Below, piece after piece: positions 37,472 to 50,807 of a DNA stretch of 64,000 bases. Each line of letters begins with the position of its first letter. The first letter of the stretch is position 1. The notes under the pieces were generated by a model. The model made no database searches, was not told where the DNA came from, and saw nothing but the letters and a program-made list of their open reading frames with translations. Source of the DNA: Stratiolaelaps scimitus (lineage: Eukaryota; Arthropoda; Arachnida; Mesostigmata; Laelapidae); the NCBI GenBank assembly GCA_019614645.1, contig JABWDB010000008.1, forward strand, positions 62,001 to 126,000. Direction: 5' to 3'. The position numbers and the translations under genes are program-made.

Positions 37472-39562
37472 TATTAACGATGAGAGACTTAACAAAAGCT
37501 ATACTAAGCAAACGTATACTCACGGAGATGCAAGGGAAACCGTATGTTTCTACTATCTCGACTTATTCCCATCTTTAAAATTTCTTTGCCAGGAAATGCA
37601 TAGTTTCGAATGCGAAAAACCATGTTTTCATATCTAATATTTTCTTAGACTAACTCTCAACGACCGTTGAACGTCGTTTTTGAGAGAGTATTAGTTACTA
37701 GCTCCGTTACAGCAACGACAACTATAGAACTACGTGCGTTTGAGGGAGTAGAACATAGTCCCTTATGTCTCCCATACTGTTTTCCGTCCCAAGGCGGTCC
37801 TCGTTAACATGCACAGAATATTCCACTCCTTGTGGCACTCCTGACGGGAGAGTCCGCCCTCTTCCACTGGTGGGGGATCTTCTCAGTGTCACATAATCTC
37901 CTAAGGTTTCCTCTCAGCTTCATCTTTTTGGGCATCCCCGACCTACGAGGAGTCCCCCGGGTTCCCCGCACCGTAAAGGTCGTTCAACAGAGACTCATAC
38001 ACAGCCTGCAGTCGTCTGCGAGACTCGCTTCGTTGGCTGGCTGGCGGTATCACTCCTCAACGTCCCCCTCTTCTTCTACTTTATGTCTGTCTATTTGCGC
38101 CTGTTGCCCATACCGACATTCACGATCCTATTCGCCCACGCGCATCAGAAGACTTCCTATCGGATGATTCTCCGTTTTCTAAGGGTCGACCTTGTGGAGA
38201 GCTCCGTCACAGTCGTTCGCTGTCCTTGGGTCCCTCCCTTTTTCAATGCTCATGTACGGCGCTCGGCTCCCTCTCCACCAGACACAGATCCTCTCCACCG
38301 CCAGCCCCCCCAGCGCCTGACTAAAGGGGGTATACACAACTGCGGATGCTACCCGTCGAATGGCACGCAGGGAAAACGCACATGGGTTGTGTGTTCCTGC
38401 TTCGTCCTGCTCCTCAACGGAAGGACTGCCGCGCTAAATGTGCTCCAGAGCTATTGGTGTATACTCTATATATGGACGCGCGCACATGGCGAGCACGCCT
38501 CAGTCGCCCTCCATCCTCAAGGGTCGATCGACGTAGTAGGGCAGCTGCTCGTTTCTGCCCATCGTCGTTTTCCCGAGTAGCTTTTCCTTTCCTCGACGGT
38601 GGTGAGTCGGTCCCGCTAGCTGTGTCCTGCTCCGCCAAGGCTGCACCCCCGGCGGTTACGAGGCTCAACGCAGCTCCGGGCCGACCTTCTCTTAGGTGCC
38701 TTTCTACGGACAGGAGGCGTGGCCTGGGCCGCGCGTGCGCAAACGCACAAACGTGGGCGGAGTTTCAATGGCCGGCGTGCCCGGTTGAGCGCAGCGGCGA
38801 GGTGCCACCGTTCTAGCGCACGACTAAAGAGCTCCCTTGCCGATTTGCGTCCAGTGGCAATGCCTGCTGGCGGGTGCAAGAGAAAAGCAGAACGCAAGCA
38901 AGAAACGAGCAGCACATCGTTGTCGATCGCCCGTCCCGCCTGCTGTTGCTTGCCAAGACGGGGACAGGACAACCTCGTGGTGACGGGCTCGTACCCAAAC
39001 TATTCACTTCATTCGTGCCCTCTAGTGGAATTGCAGCACGTGGCAGGAACATCTTCGGGGATTGTTCGGCAATTGATACCAATTGACGACCAGGAATAAC
39101 ACAGAAGAAGGGGCGGTTTTCGTCGGTGACCCAGAGGCCGTCTGATGAAACAGCCAATGGACATTCGACAACCAGCCAGTGACAAGGTGCCTCATGACAA
39201 GGTCGACGTCGTTCGTTGTTGTGAGCTATTATGTGATCGCCTGGCCAGCAGCTCACTGTCGAGCACCGTGTGACGTGACACTCAACTGACTGACACACAA
39301 CCGCGCGAACAGTTGATGCCGCGGAGGGTGGTCATCTGTGATCATAGCGGAAAATTGTTGACACACTTGGCTTGACTTTCGGAGGTGAAATGTTCCTTCA
39401 ATATGTGATCGTGTATTGTGTGCTCAGTGTGTGCTCTGTGTGTGTAAAGGTGTAAGTTTGAGCGGCGTATTTGAAGACGAACGGGAGGAAGAGCCTGACG
39501 TGAGCGAGACACGAATTCGTTCGACCGTTTTCTGTGCGCGTAAAATTACGACCACCGCCGCG
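37472..39562. other. no recognised gene; GC-rich sequence upstream of a first exon
   Basis: The 37.8-39.3 kb stretch is GC-rich and gives long but mutually overlapping open frames on both strands with low-complexity composition and no domains. It may include promoter and 5' untranslated sequence of the gene starting at 39563; no TATA box is evident. Confidence 0.35.
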
Positions 39563-39659
39563 ATGTGTTCCCTACGAAGCAGATTCAACGTGATATTGTC
39601 ATACCTTATGCTGTTGGCCGTCATTGTAAAGGGGTCCCACGCGATAATTGTTGACGATG
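39563..39659 (+). CDS. first coding exon with signal peptide, gene continues beyond view
   Basis: An ATG in good context (gccgcgATG) opens a frame encoding MCSLRSRFN, a hydrophobic core (VILSYLMLLAVIV) and a small-residue region before HAIIVDD, a standard secretory signal peptide of about 26 residues. The exon ends at a strong donor (gatg|gtgagt) in phase 1 after 32 codons. The upstream frame has no domain. This is the start of a secreted or membrane protein; no following exon with a matching phase was recognised in the remaining 24 kb, so a long intron is likely. The family cannot be named from this piece. Confidence 0.5.
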
Positions 39660-39867
39660 GTGAGTGCTTCTACACAAGAAACGAATCACAATATCTTAGC
39701 TGAACAATCTTCCGGCTCCTCGTGTATTTTGGTGGGGTTTACATGTGTCGACAGTGGAGAAAGCTTGTGGCGCCACAGCTATCTGTCACCTGCTTCTAAC
39801 TAGTAATGATACTAAAAAGAATAATAATTACTTTATTGACAAATATGCATGCATCGAACGGCATCGA

Positions 39868-39905
39868 ATCGGATGTGCTCCGTGGGATTCGAACCGGCGA
39901 CCTTG
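39868..39905 (-). repeat. B-box-containing tRNA-like fragment
   Basis: On the minus strand the sequence reads ggtcgccggttcgaatccca, matching the T-arm/B-box of tRNA-derived repeats. No complete cloverleaf is visible around it, so it is probably a SINE remnant. Confidence 0.4.
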
Positions 39906-41645
39906 AGGTTCTTATTCCCCGTCTTTGCCCCTCCACCATCCCCGTGGTCAAATCAATTATTATGGCAAACAGCAGTATTTACTGTCAGATAGCGTTTTCG
40001 TTGCCTGTCATGAAGCAATGAAAGAATCGAGTCTCATTGCAGCGCTTTCAACGTGCATCGAGGCAGCATATTTAAATCATTCAATACTTTTAGTAGTTGT
40101 ACCATGCGAAATGATTCGACATAATTATCCCAATGACAGGTCGATTTAGGTCCCTGTCCAAGTGGCCAAAAAGCAGTAAAAAAAAGAATCAAATGTTGGC
40201 AGCATCACATGACACCCTGTTTCGCTGCGTTCCAGTTAACGACACGAAATTTTTCTTAGAAAGTAACCGAACATAATAATAAAATGGCCACTTGTTGTCC
40301 ACCTTGCACCTTTTGCAAAGATCATACGTACACACAAACTTGAAGATAGCTATTCATATGCTAATACTACGCTATATAGCTTCTATGCTATTTCAACGTG
40401 TCCAAATCACAACACACATCCGAAGACATTGTCGGAATTTAGGCTGCCTAAATAAACTTTTTTTTTTAATTAAGATATTCGAGAGACTATGCGGTGACAC
40501 TATTGCCAAAATATAAATCTACCTCCTACAAGGCAAGTATCAGAGCTGAGGCCTGTCAGATAGGGGAACAGCTGAGGGTCAGCTCGAAAACAAAAAAAAA
40601 AGTATCAGAGTTAAACCGTCATTACATAGAACATAAGTAAAAGTCACCCTCTACTTTCAACATCAGATACGACACACAAAAGGTCAACAAACTTTAGCCT
40701 AAGTAATCGTTTTCACTGTAATATCGTATTGTTAGATCTATTGTTAGACCCATCGCAGACACCGCTCGATAATCATTCTCCTCGTTCTATGTACCTCGGG
40801 TTATTTGTTACCACGCACGCCCACAGGAACGCCGCCACTCAGCAGCCACGCAACGTAGCGCAGGTAGGCCCGGCAGGTGGACCACCCGTGCTTAGCGGGC
40901 GTGCAAGGGGTCGCCGTTGACGGTGGGTGGAGCCACGTGACGATTTGTGAGCGAGCAATTAAGTGGCTGGCTCCCACGATCCATCATAGCAGCACAACGG
41001 GCCGTCACTAAGTTGCGTAGCGTCTGCGAGACCGCTGTGGGGAGACCGAAATTTAAACACTTTGCTCAATGGTCGGATTGGCTGGCGGCCCGGGGTTGAG
41101 GCAAGTAATTTGATAGAGATGAGATGGGAGAGCTGGCCGATCAAGCTCAGCCGTGTAGTGTAGTACATTTTCAATGTCATCCCATACACGGCTTCCTTAT
41201 ATTATGCTAGCAATTCGTGAATGCTGAGCAAAATGAGCAATGCTAAAGTGGCATCGGTTCGTGGACATCGCGTACATTTGAACGCCTGAACGCGCGAACA
41301 GATGTCCCGTGTGAATTGGTCGAATCTGATCAATGCCGTCGGCTTCACGAATCGTGGCTTCGTCCAAGCTGATCCTATACTATACACAGATCATGTATAT
41401 TTGTCATGTACAGCTGTAGTGAGAGGCTTGACGGATGACGTCAAAAATTAATGAAAGCAAATGATGTCTGTGTTGTCGTGCAAGATAGATTCATGGGCAG
41501 GGTCAGCGCAAGGTGCAATGTTCCAGAACAAACCGTTGTGCTAAAGACAATAGATAAACTTCACGGCGCCGCTGATCTGAGGATGTGTCGAAGCCCGTAA
41601 CATGAGTACTCAGTCATAAACAATTTATCGTGTAATTGTAATATA

Positions 41646-41647
<2 letters not shown>

Positions 41648-41687
<40 letters not shown>
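41648..41687. repeat. TA microsatellite, about 40 bases
   Basis: The longest pure (TA)n tract in the window. Confidence 0.95.
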
Positions 41688-41688
<1 letters not shown>

Positions 41689-43575
41689 CCTGCATAACAA
41701 ACGCTGATCTATTTATTATTTAAATTGATTCAGTTATCCATTACACGCATAGTGTGTTTGGCCTCAAACCAAGAGGCCACAACAAAGCAGTCGAATCTCC
41801 CCCTGCGATCTTTGGAGCAGAGTGTTTTGTGAACTTAAAAAACGCGAACCCACTTCTACTCTTGTGGGTAAAATACTTTTTATTATTAGCCCTAGGATAT
41901 AACTGGGCTCGGGCAGACGCTATGAGGCATGACAAATACAATGGTCATGGAATTGTTTTCACTGTCTGTTCAAAGATTATCCACCTGCTTAGAGTTTGCA
42001 ATATATCCTCTAATCCTAAATATGCTTTTCCCCAATTATTCTCTCCTTTTGATATACTTCTACCTGAACATCTTTCGTCTTTTTCCTAAGTAGTTCTCGC
42101 CGCGATATTCCCATTCACTGGCTTCCATCCTTCGCCGCGACATGTGCAGCTTCCGTGGTGATGTTCCTTACCTCCGAGAGACAACGCCAGATATGCATCT
42201 CTTCTTTTGTTTTTGAGCCAGTCAATGATTCGTTCAGGCTGATGTCTCGAGACTCTGCTGTGCCACTTAGCGAACGGAACGACGCGTGCGGCGCACTCAT
42301 TTCGTGCGGTCAGACAGTACAGATCAGCTCGTGCAGTCGTGCGGTGTAGTAGGGAGAGCTCACACGGGTTGAATGTATACATGCATTCATGAACATACAT
42401 CGTGCACTCGGTGAGAGTACACTTTGTGAGTGGATAGGTGTCTTTTTCTCTCGTTATCTCTCTGTTTTTGTGTTTTCGCACTCGTCGAAAAAACTGCATT
42501 GAGACCCGAGCGCACAGTATCGTCAGAGCGCGTGCCCAATGTCCCCATTTATTGGCTACCGCCAGTCACATCAGTTCTCTTGTTGGGTCGCGTCTGTCGT
42601 GCCCAGATGAGATTCACATCTCAACTGCCGATGGTGATTCTTGATGTTGAAGCATCAAACATCGTAGTAATGTACACCGCTTGTGCTCGATGGATCGAGG
42701 CAGGACAGGATCGTTATGGAGTACCGGCATACGTGATATGTATCTGAGTCCAGAGGAAGCGACGACTCCTGGTCCCTTCTCGTCTCCGGAGAACGTCTTC
42801 AGAGTATCAGCGGCTTCTCAAGCAAGCAATAGGTAGAGGGTTTGTCGGGTAAGTACAGGAGGTCTAGACACATACATATGTATATGTATATCCCCTTTCC
42901 ACACATATGCTGTATACATTTCCACTACAAATAGCCGATCTGTCTCAGATTGCCGCTTCGTGTTTACAGTTGATTAGTCTCGTATATGTAAACGAAAGAT
43001 TTTAGTGAATGTGCGAGTATTCTAGAACGATGAATATTGCTGTCGAGAATTTTCGCCAATGAACCGTTCTTCGTTCGACTCCCTTGCACCAAAAATCGCT
43101 CTCCTCTATCTGTTTGCCTTCCATTCAATCTAAAAACATTAATTGTCCATGCTAAATGAACGAAAGATCTACTCGAATTCTCGTCTGCATTTTCATACGC
43201 GCATCACGGACAGGTAATGTATCTTCGGCTTGTCTCAATGACAGACGTTCACTACCTCAAGGCCCTTTACCGACGGTGTCCAACAGATGGGTAGTTTCAA
43301 GTTGCTCATACAATTTCCACCGCTTCCTACACGGAAGGATAATGCGGGGTAAGCATCTCACACTCGTCATAGCCGCTGTTGTTGTCGTCATCCTTGCTGC
43401 CGTTGGTGCTGCTGCTACTTTCTAATGCTTCAGCCACGGCCACCCCCACCTAGACTGGCAATTCGAGCATGCGGACTAGGTCTTTGCCTGTCGTGCGCCC
43501 ATGGACGATGTACATATATGTTGTCGAATTCAGCTCAAGCGTCTGGGACTGGCATTGGTACGCTGCAGAGCCCAA

Positions 43576-43782
43576 CTAAAGGCGCCGGTTAGGCTTTCCT
43601 CCTTCGTCCGTCGTTCGAAACCGGAGTGTTTCGGGCTGAGCACAGTCATTTGCGCGCTTAAAGACAACCACCGCCAACGAAATGACCACGATCAAGATGA
43701 GTACGTTCCACCCGTTGTAGAACGGCCAACGGTTCACTCCGAGTTCGGATAGAAACGGACCCACCCGGACAAAGCAACACAT
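43576..43782 (-). CDS. possible small single-pass membrane protein, 68 aa
   Basis: From an ATG at 43782 the minus strand encodes 68 residues: a 25-residue N-terminus ending in WPFYNGW, a clear membrane segment (NVLILIVVISLAVVVF), then a basic and polar tail (KRAND...NRRL) that would face the cytosol. The start context is moderate. The layout is that of small integral membrane (micro)proteins, but I cannot name a family and the same frame continues open upstream, so it could also be an exon or chance. It would lie antisense within the putative long intron of the 39563 gene. Confidence 0.3.
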   Translation of the reverse strand: MCCFVRVGPFLSELGVNRWPFYNGWNVLILIVVISLAVVVFKRANDCAQPETLRFRTTDEGGKPNRRL

Positions 43783-43908
43783 GTGCTCGGGAGCGGACGA
43801 GCGGCTGGTTGGACGGCGAGCAGATATGCAGCTAGGTAGGCCATCGGGTGGGCAGGTAAGTAGGCACACATAGTGGCCTGCATATTCATGAAATTCCATC
43901 CAGGCCAT

Positions 43909-46900
43909 CGCCTCTAGGCCGAGGGTGATGCTCGAGGACGATGTCGGTGGAGGGCTCGGCTCACGCTACCTCATGTGCAGGAGGCGTGCGTGTGCTATTT
44001 CTCTCGATTTCTCTCTCGGCGGTGGCGGCGCGTGGTACCTACCTATGATATTTAGGTTGGTAGTTACTATATGCGAGGATGCGCGTGTTAGCAGGCTGTT
44101 ATCGTACGCTGAGTTCATACATAGAGACAGAAATCTGATAGGACTCAAAGGCGTCGAAGAACATTTCTATATTTTGTGGCTGCTCACTGGATGAAAGTAA
44201 GGAGGAGTTCAGGTCAGTTGTTCTCACGAATAGATCCGTATTCGGAGAAGGAAATCAGACGAAAATCAAGCAGTGATAGCGAAATGGGACCGCTGCCTTG
44301 ACAAGGCTAATATATCGTCGGTCCCGATTTGCATTGTGGTTTCGACGTCGAACGACGAGCTGACTCGATAGTGTGATCTCGGTGCACACGTTCTGAACGC
44401 ATCCAGTGAACCCTGGTCACCCATAAGCTGCACACGCAGACGATTCTTGTTCAATCTCACTGTGGAGGAGTAAGCGCTCTTCACCAACAATACTAGTTAG
44501 GTGTATAAAATATACACAGCTTAGCACCAAATAACTTCAATAAATAACCAAACTGTCCTGTTTCATGTTAAGTCTATTTGGAAAAAGCAAATGCCCCCGC
44601 CGTTTTGTTCACGCTCGTCACGGCTAGCAACTGATCCTATCAAGTGAACGAGCCGTAATCTGCGCGTTCACCACATATACGAAGTTCTCTGTATTTAGAT
44701 GCAATGAAACTAAAACTATGAATAAAAAAAATCAATGGCCAGGTCCCACCAGCAAAGTCGTCGAGGCTGACCTGCTTTAAAGTTCATTCGAAGGCAGATC
44801 CACCGCAAAATCTTGAAATCTACGAAAACCACGAAATCCTATCATACAACCCTTGTCCCGTCGGATTTCACGCCGCCGCCGGTGCGGCAGCTATCCCACC
44901 ACTCGTTTTAGATCCAAGTCGCCGTCATGGACCGCTCAACTCGCACAATCCTATTTAGCTTGAGCGGGGTGATCGTCAATGGAAGAACACTCTAATTTGA
45001 CCTCTCACACGTGTTTCGACAATCTAAGACACGCGGGCCGTTTTCATGCATTTCAACATCCGTGCCCCTGCCGATCTTCACCCTGCAGTCGAGGGTCGTG
45101 GGTCCGGTCGAAGCAGATCCGTGGCGGCCATAGCCACAGTTGTAGTAGACATCAACGATCGCTGATCTTCCTCTCTTCGCCCAGCAGCCGTAACAATGGC
45201 AGCAGATGCGGGCCGCGCGTGAGTGGCAAATAAGTTCACATTCGTATCACGACTACCGAGGGTAAAGTATGAGGTTGTGTGTGACACATGTCCGCGTGTA
45301 TCAGACAGCCTGCGGCAGCAGCAACCGCCGCAGCAAGCTAGATAGAGCACGAGGGCAACCGGCTGTAGGTGAGGTAATCGGCAGCAAAAGATGACAAGCA
45401 CCATGAACAGCAGCAGCGACGGAGGCAAATGAGTCGCTCTGAAGATGTTGCTGCGCGGCCTCTTGCACTGTGCGCCGTGTGCTTCCGCTTGTGTCTCGCC
45501 GTGTGTATGGTCTACAGGCGTAAGGGGCTGGCGAACCACGTGCCATCTTCACTGCTGCCAAGACTACAGCAACTATGAGCTGCGACTACTTTTCCTGTGC
45601 GTACTAGATGAATCGACCTCTGAAATATGTGGGGTGGTGTTAAGGGGTTTCGATGGTTGGGGGTGCGGTGATGGCGATGGTGATGAAGGACTAATGATGT
45701 GTTGTTGCTGCCGGCGGGACAACTCTGCTCGCTAGCAGACACGAGTGGTATAGCGCTCTCTGTAACGAGCGATCACTACAACAATGCAATACACACAACA
45801 GCCAGTACTACTAACTAGCATAGCCACTTATGTGCACACCTCTATTATCACCATCGCTCGGACGGCTACTCACGTGTGAACTGGTGCACATGCTTTTATG
45901 TATACTCGAGGACATCGCACATTACACGAGCAGCAGCAGCAGCAACAGCGCGACTGATGTTCCAAGTGGTGAACATTGAACACTGAAATAAGTGCCACTG
46001 TCTACTCTCTCTCTCTCTGAAGTCTCGAGAGAAGTGGGCGCAGGTTGGCGCGATCACTGAGCGGCCCTGTGAGGAATATTCTTCACCAGGTAGGTTAGAC
46101 CAGGCAGGCAAGGCGAATGAGCCCATCGTTCGTTTGGGCCTTGTGCCGCCTGTGTGCACATTTGTATTATAGGAAAGCAAGCAGCGTCCTTCTGCTCAGT
46201 CCTGTACAGCTGCCGATCTGCACCACAGACACACGCGTCTGCCACTCTGTCTGTCAATGTGTGTATGTGCAGTGTGCGCTCCTGATGCGTAGATGGCGGT
46301 CCATCCATCCATCTATCCATTTATCTATCTCGAGTCTATCTGCAGTCTGTCTGACCATATATATTAGATATATATGTATATGTATAGTCTGGGCCGACGA
46401 TGCTCCTTTGGGCCTGCACCGACCAGCCTTTGAACTCCACTCGCGCGATCTGCGATGATGAGATGCGGCTGTGCGCACGAAACGTTGATGTACGAATGAA
46501 TGTCTGTCATGGCTACTCGCGACAGCGACTACTACTGCTACTACTACTACTACTACCACTACTGTCTCAGTGATCTGACGCAGTAGCGTTGTGTCGAGAC
46601 ACATGGAAAGAAATTGAGGAAGAAAAAGAAGTTTGACGCGAGGTGGTGGTGGCGCCGCCGGCGGATCTGGCCGCCCCAGCAGCCTTGGCGGTGCTAGATG
46701 TGTGTGTGTGATAGTGTGTGTTTGTGTATGTATGTGTGCGTGTGCTGGCCTAGTCGATAACGGAGGTGAGTTGGAAGAGCGAGGTGGAAGCGGCCCACGT
46801 TGTGTCGTTAGGCGCACGGACGCTGATGTCTGCCAGCTCATGAGCGAGCTGTGGATACGCTCCATTGGCTCGCCTAATAGACTTCCTTAGGTGGGGTGGC

Positions 46901-48320
46901 GAGGATCGCCCACACTCCGGCCAGTCCTGAACGCATTGCCGAGGTCTCACCGGGGTCTTTCCCGCCGCGTCGTGCCTTCGTCGCTGTCTTCGACTCTCCA
47001 TCGGTGTGTGAAGCCGACGCAATCTGACGCCGCCGAATTTGGTGGGTGATCAAGGGCAAGGGGTGAACATGAAGACAGACTCCCACAGACACCCAGACGC
47101 ACAGGAACAAGAAGCGACAGAACAGAGGAGACATATGTATCGAAGACAACCTGCGACAGCAGTATAAGTGTAGCATGTCAAGCAGTAGGAGGAGAGGACT
47201 AAGGTAGAGAGGGTTGGATTTTTATTCAAATGCTTTCAAAGCGAGAACCGCTCTATGAGATGCGGAACTTCAGGGCTTGGTATGACCGCTGAACTGAGCA
47301 GGGCATAACAATGGACCAGCACGTGCGCTAAACGTTATATACTTCATGTTACTTGTTGCTACATGAAAACATGTCGAATATATATATTTTCCTAGAAAGA
47401 AACGAAATCTCCGGCACGGTTTTCATTAAAAAAAAACCTTTTCGTATTAGCTATTTATCTATAGCAAACGTTCGATAAAGCGTCTACTCCCTCCGGAAGC
47501 TCTTGCTAACTTACGTTAGCTGATACAGGTAGATACGACTTTCAACACGCATTTCGGGTAGAAAGTTCCGCCAAAAACCGTCGCTATAAAAAGGTTGGTA
47601 AAAAACCGTCTCAGTTTAACTCGCCGCCCAATGTTACGAACCTCTTCCTAGCCAGCTAATTACCATTCGTCCTGCTCCTACTATTATAATCGTAGGGGCA
47701 GCATTTGTAGTAGTCATCGTCAGATCACATCATTAAACTTTCCTTGTCCAGCCTCACCACGCCTTACAAATCCCTTACGGTGTCGGCCTCTGGTGTTGCG
47801 CGATTTCCGTTTTTTGTTACCCCTCTGCCTTTTCTCATTCTCTGACAATCTTACAATAAGATAGCCACTTGCCTTCGCCGTCCAGCGAGAAGCGCTCCTC
47901 TGTCAGACCGCTCGCTGTTCCGATGTTGTCCACAACTCCGGATACCCCCAAATCTGACAGTGTCAGTGTCCATCTACCTCTCTCTATCGCTGTCCCTGTG
48001 CTGTGAGCCAATGTCCCGTCCGCTGGCTACAACACCCCTCCCCCCACCCCCAGCAGCTCAAGAAAGCGCCTGGCCGGTTCAGGGTCAATCAAGCAATAAA
48101 ACAATTAAGTCGACCGCCGCTCGGGTGTTCCCGACGGAACTCGAACGATTCGCCTGTGTGCCTTCTCCCTCCCGGGCGGGTCTCACCTCGCTGCCCAATC
48201 GACACCGCGCCCGCCAGCGCGCGATCGGAGTGCGTTTATCGTCGTCGCCTCGCAGAGGCCTTGGCCCGTAGCCAAGCTCTTGAGGCTGCTTCTTCCCTTT
48301 GTGGTTCCCCGCTGATCTTC
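43909..48320. other. no recognised gene; GC-rich, microsatellite-rich
   Basis: Contains CT repeats near 46003-46018, a CAG run at 45931-45945, CTA repeats at 46529-46557, TGTG tracts at 46697-46740 and GGT/GCC repeats around 46643-46670. Many long overlapping frames (for example 46254-46865 minus) are produced by these repeats and carry no domain. Confidence 0.4.
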
Positions 48321-48372
48321 AAGCTGCCCTAGAACACGCTGCTATATACCCCAGCGTGTTTTAGGGCAGCTT
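48321..48372 (+). ncRNA. compact RNA hairpin candidate, 21-bp stem
   Basis: Arms at 48321-48341 and 48352-48372 pair over 21 positions, all Watson-Crick except a single G-U if transcribed from the plus strand, around a 10-nt loop (ctatataccc). The lone change keeping pairing as G-U is suggestive of an RNA structure, but flanking bases do not extend the stem to the usual pre-miRNA length, and a foldback repeat explains it equally well. Confidence 0.35.
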
Positions 48373-48582
48373 TCTCATTGGTCGTTGTACTTTGTTTCTT
48401 ATTATGACGTACGCTGTCCACATGCAGATACAACGATATCGTACACTCTCAATCTGCGTACGTGCAGACTGATTGACGTGGAGACGTGTTGTTATCTAAG
48501 TTAGGCAAGCGTGGTGACTGCGTGGAGTTTCGCAGTTGCAATGCACAATAGCTGTTTTTGTGGATTTTCAGGTTTGGTCAGT

Positions 48583-48650
48583 GGGAATCGAACCTGTGCA
48601 CTCACGTGTGCTCCAATTGTAAGGCGCACATGGATGCACATTTTAGGTAC
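48583..48650 (-). repeat. tRNA-like SINE head, minus strand
   Basis: On the minus strand the block gtgcgccttacaattggag is followed by gtgcacaggttcgattccca, closely matching the head of the 37.3-kb SINE (gtgcgccttgcaatcgagga then gtgcacgggttcgaatcc). The B box is intact; the A box is degraded, and the 37-kb tail is not present. Confidence 0.6.
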
Positions 48651-50300
48651 GCCTCGGCGTTCGGTCACGTTTTGTTAGCCAGCCTACTACGATTTGAATA
48701 ACATTATCTATTTCGTGGCTCAACCCGTCGAAATCCAGTTCGGCGTTACCTCTAGTCAGCCCCCGAAGGCCGAGCTCAGAGTACCACTGAAGCTGTACAT
48801 GCCAAGCGAAGAAGACAATGTTGAGTGTGCGGCGAACGGCGTATATGGGAATTTGGTTCGTTTGCCCTGGGGAGAATCGCGACTGCTCATTGAAACGGCG
48901 GGGCAACGAGATCCGGCAGATACAAGCAGGCGATGGGTCTGCTAGTCCCGATTTGCTTCGATAGAGCTGAAAGCTGAAGGCGCCATTGGCAGCTCATCAA
49001 TCGACCGGCTCGAAAAGATTTGCCTAGGAAGGTGGTGGTGGCGGCGGCGGCGGCTGCAGGAACAGACAAAATCTGAAACTTCAGCGGTAGTAGCTAGCTT
49101 CAGCGTTTAAAGTGGAGAGCTCGTCTTTGAAATCAACGACGGGCTCCAAAATGATGGTAGAGCTAACGTGATAGCGGGCTTAGGTGGAATACGCTGAACA
49201 ATAATACTACAATGTGGCTGCAGATAGAACATTATGGCCTTTGAATATTCTTATCCGACAGCGATCCATCGTGAAATGTTAAAGCCATTATAGGGTTTTA
49301 GCATTCGTGAGCGTATCATAGCCTATGTCGAACGACTCGTTTGTGAGTGTAGCTTCGTTACTATTGTATATGTTTTTGGATTATATAGAGAATGCTTGGA
49401 GTGTACACAAAAATACGGATACGCGCGTGTACCGGTGCTGTTGATCAACTTGAGTTCGACTGTGATTTTTTCAAAGGACAGCTCACAACAAGGGGGGCGC
49501 CCCTCTGCCCTCGTAGACATTTTTATTGCATGTGTGTTTTTCGCTAATATTTTCGTTTACCAGTATGCATACACATGACATCCCCGCTCACGTTTGAGGA
49601 CGCCCCCGCCGACGGATACCTAATGACATCCGACTTGAAATGCGTGAAGGACGTCGTCTAGCCCACCACGGGGACATCAGTCAGTCCTCAGTTCCTGATC
49701 ATGACAGACCCGTATCCCTCCACCGATGCCGTACATTGAGCCAGCAAGCGATTGCAACCTGCATTGGGAATACCTCGGACACGCTCATCCAGCTGCTGTC
49801 ACTCTCACGGGAGATCGCCGATAACGAATCGAGCTAACCATATGAGTTGAAGTGTAGACGTTCAACACGATGACCCCCGGAAGTGACACCCGCTGCAATG
49901 ACTGATAATGATGTAATCGTTGAACAGTTCTGACGACTACAATGCCAATCTCCCTGATGACGTCACCGCGACGATAGCGAGTGGACGTTATGTTGTTGAG
50001 ACTAAGTCTCGATAAGTACCGCTCACGTAAATTAGTTAAGTTAGCTCGTGTAAGTTAGTCACTCGGTCTAAAAAATGCATCAGTTGTACGAGTGAAATTT
50101 ATGGGACCGTTGTTGCATCTTGTTGGCTGCAGGGCGCAAATCGTTACCGCGAAGTGGTCACCTGCGTATGCAAGGAGAACATTCAGAGAAGATACAGCTT
50201 TGAATATCGTCCTCCACTGTCTGTTCGTGCATCTATTGTGCAAACAGCGAAATCCATGATAAGGCCGTGGTCCCTGGTCTACTCGTTTGGGTTGGACACG

Positions 50301-50340
<40 letters not shown>

Positions 50341-50796
50341 ATAACGTTAAACCAATAGCGTTTCTACTTCCTTCATCAACTGCAGGTGGATGTATTTCTG
50401 TGTAGCTATGGTGCTGTAATTCACTCGCTACTACTCTGTGTACATGCATATGTGTGTCTGTTTCTGTGTGTGTGAACGCGTAGGCAAATTACGACGAATG
50501 CTCGGCTGGTCTGGGATATCGCACACTTGCGTCAATAAACTAGAGACAACAGCCAGACGGTGGGAAAAGATTGCGTGGACAATAACAATACAGTGACTGG
50601 CCGGGCCAACGCTGACGGCCAGCTTTGTTGATAGTCGAAGTCACTGTACGAGGTGATCCATTGAAGCGGCTGAATGACCGTGAATCACTCGTACTGGAAA
50701 TTCGAGCGAAGGACGTCGCCTACTAAATGAATCTTCTACACTTTTTTTTATTCGGAGGTAAGCAGGTGTGTTGGTCATTAACGTTGGTTAAATCGA
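48651..50796. other. no recognised gene
   Basis: An open plus frame at 48694-48945 was considered and not supported. A TA tract lies at 50303-50338. No domain or splice-consistent exon seen. Confidence 0.4.
50303..50338. repeat. TA microsatellite
   Basis: Pure (TA)n tract of about 36 bases. Confidence 0.95.
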
Positions 50797-50807
50797 ATTT
50801 GCGGAGA

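Larger units (their letters stand above)
39660..43575. other. probable intron; repeats, no recognised exon
   Basis: If the exon at 39563 is real this is intronic on the plus strand. It holds a tRNA-like box at 39868-39905, a long TA tract at 41648-41687 and a possible donor (ttgtcgg|gtaagt) near 42848 that may end a separate non-coding exon. Nothing else is supportable. Confidence 0.35.

Noticed and set aside
43342..43425. 27-codon very hydrophobic frame (MRGKHLTLVIAAVVVV)
   Set aside because: Too short, and its composition follows a GTT/GCT-rich repeat; no other support.
46254..46865. 203-codon minus frame
   Set aside because: Composition is driven by CA, GT and CTA repeats; no domain or splice support.
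48694..48945. Plus frame with NLVRLPWGES, considered as a reverse-transcriptase end
   Set aside because: Only a few residues resemble the PDG...PW segment; no adjacent CG-box or other motif.
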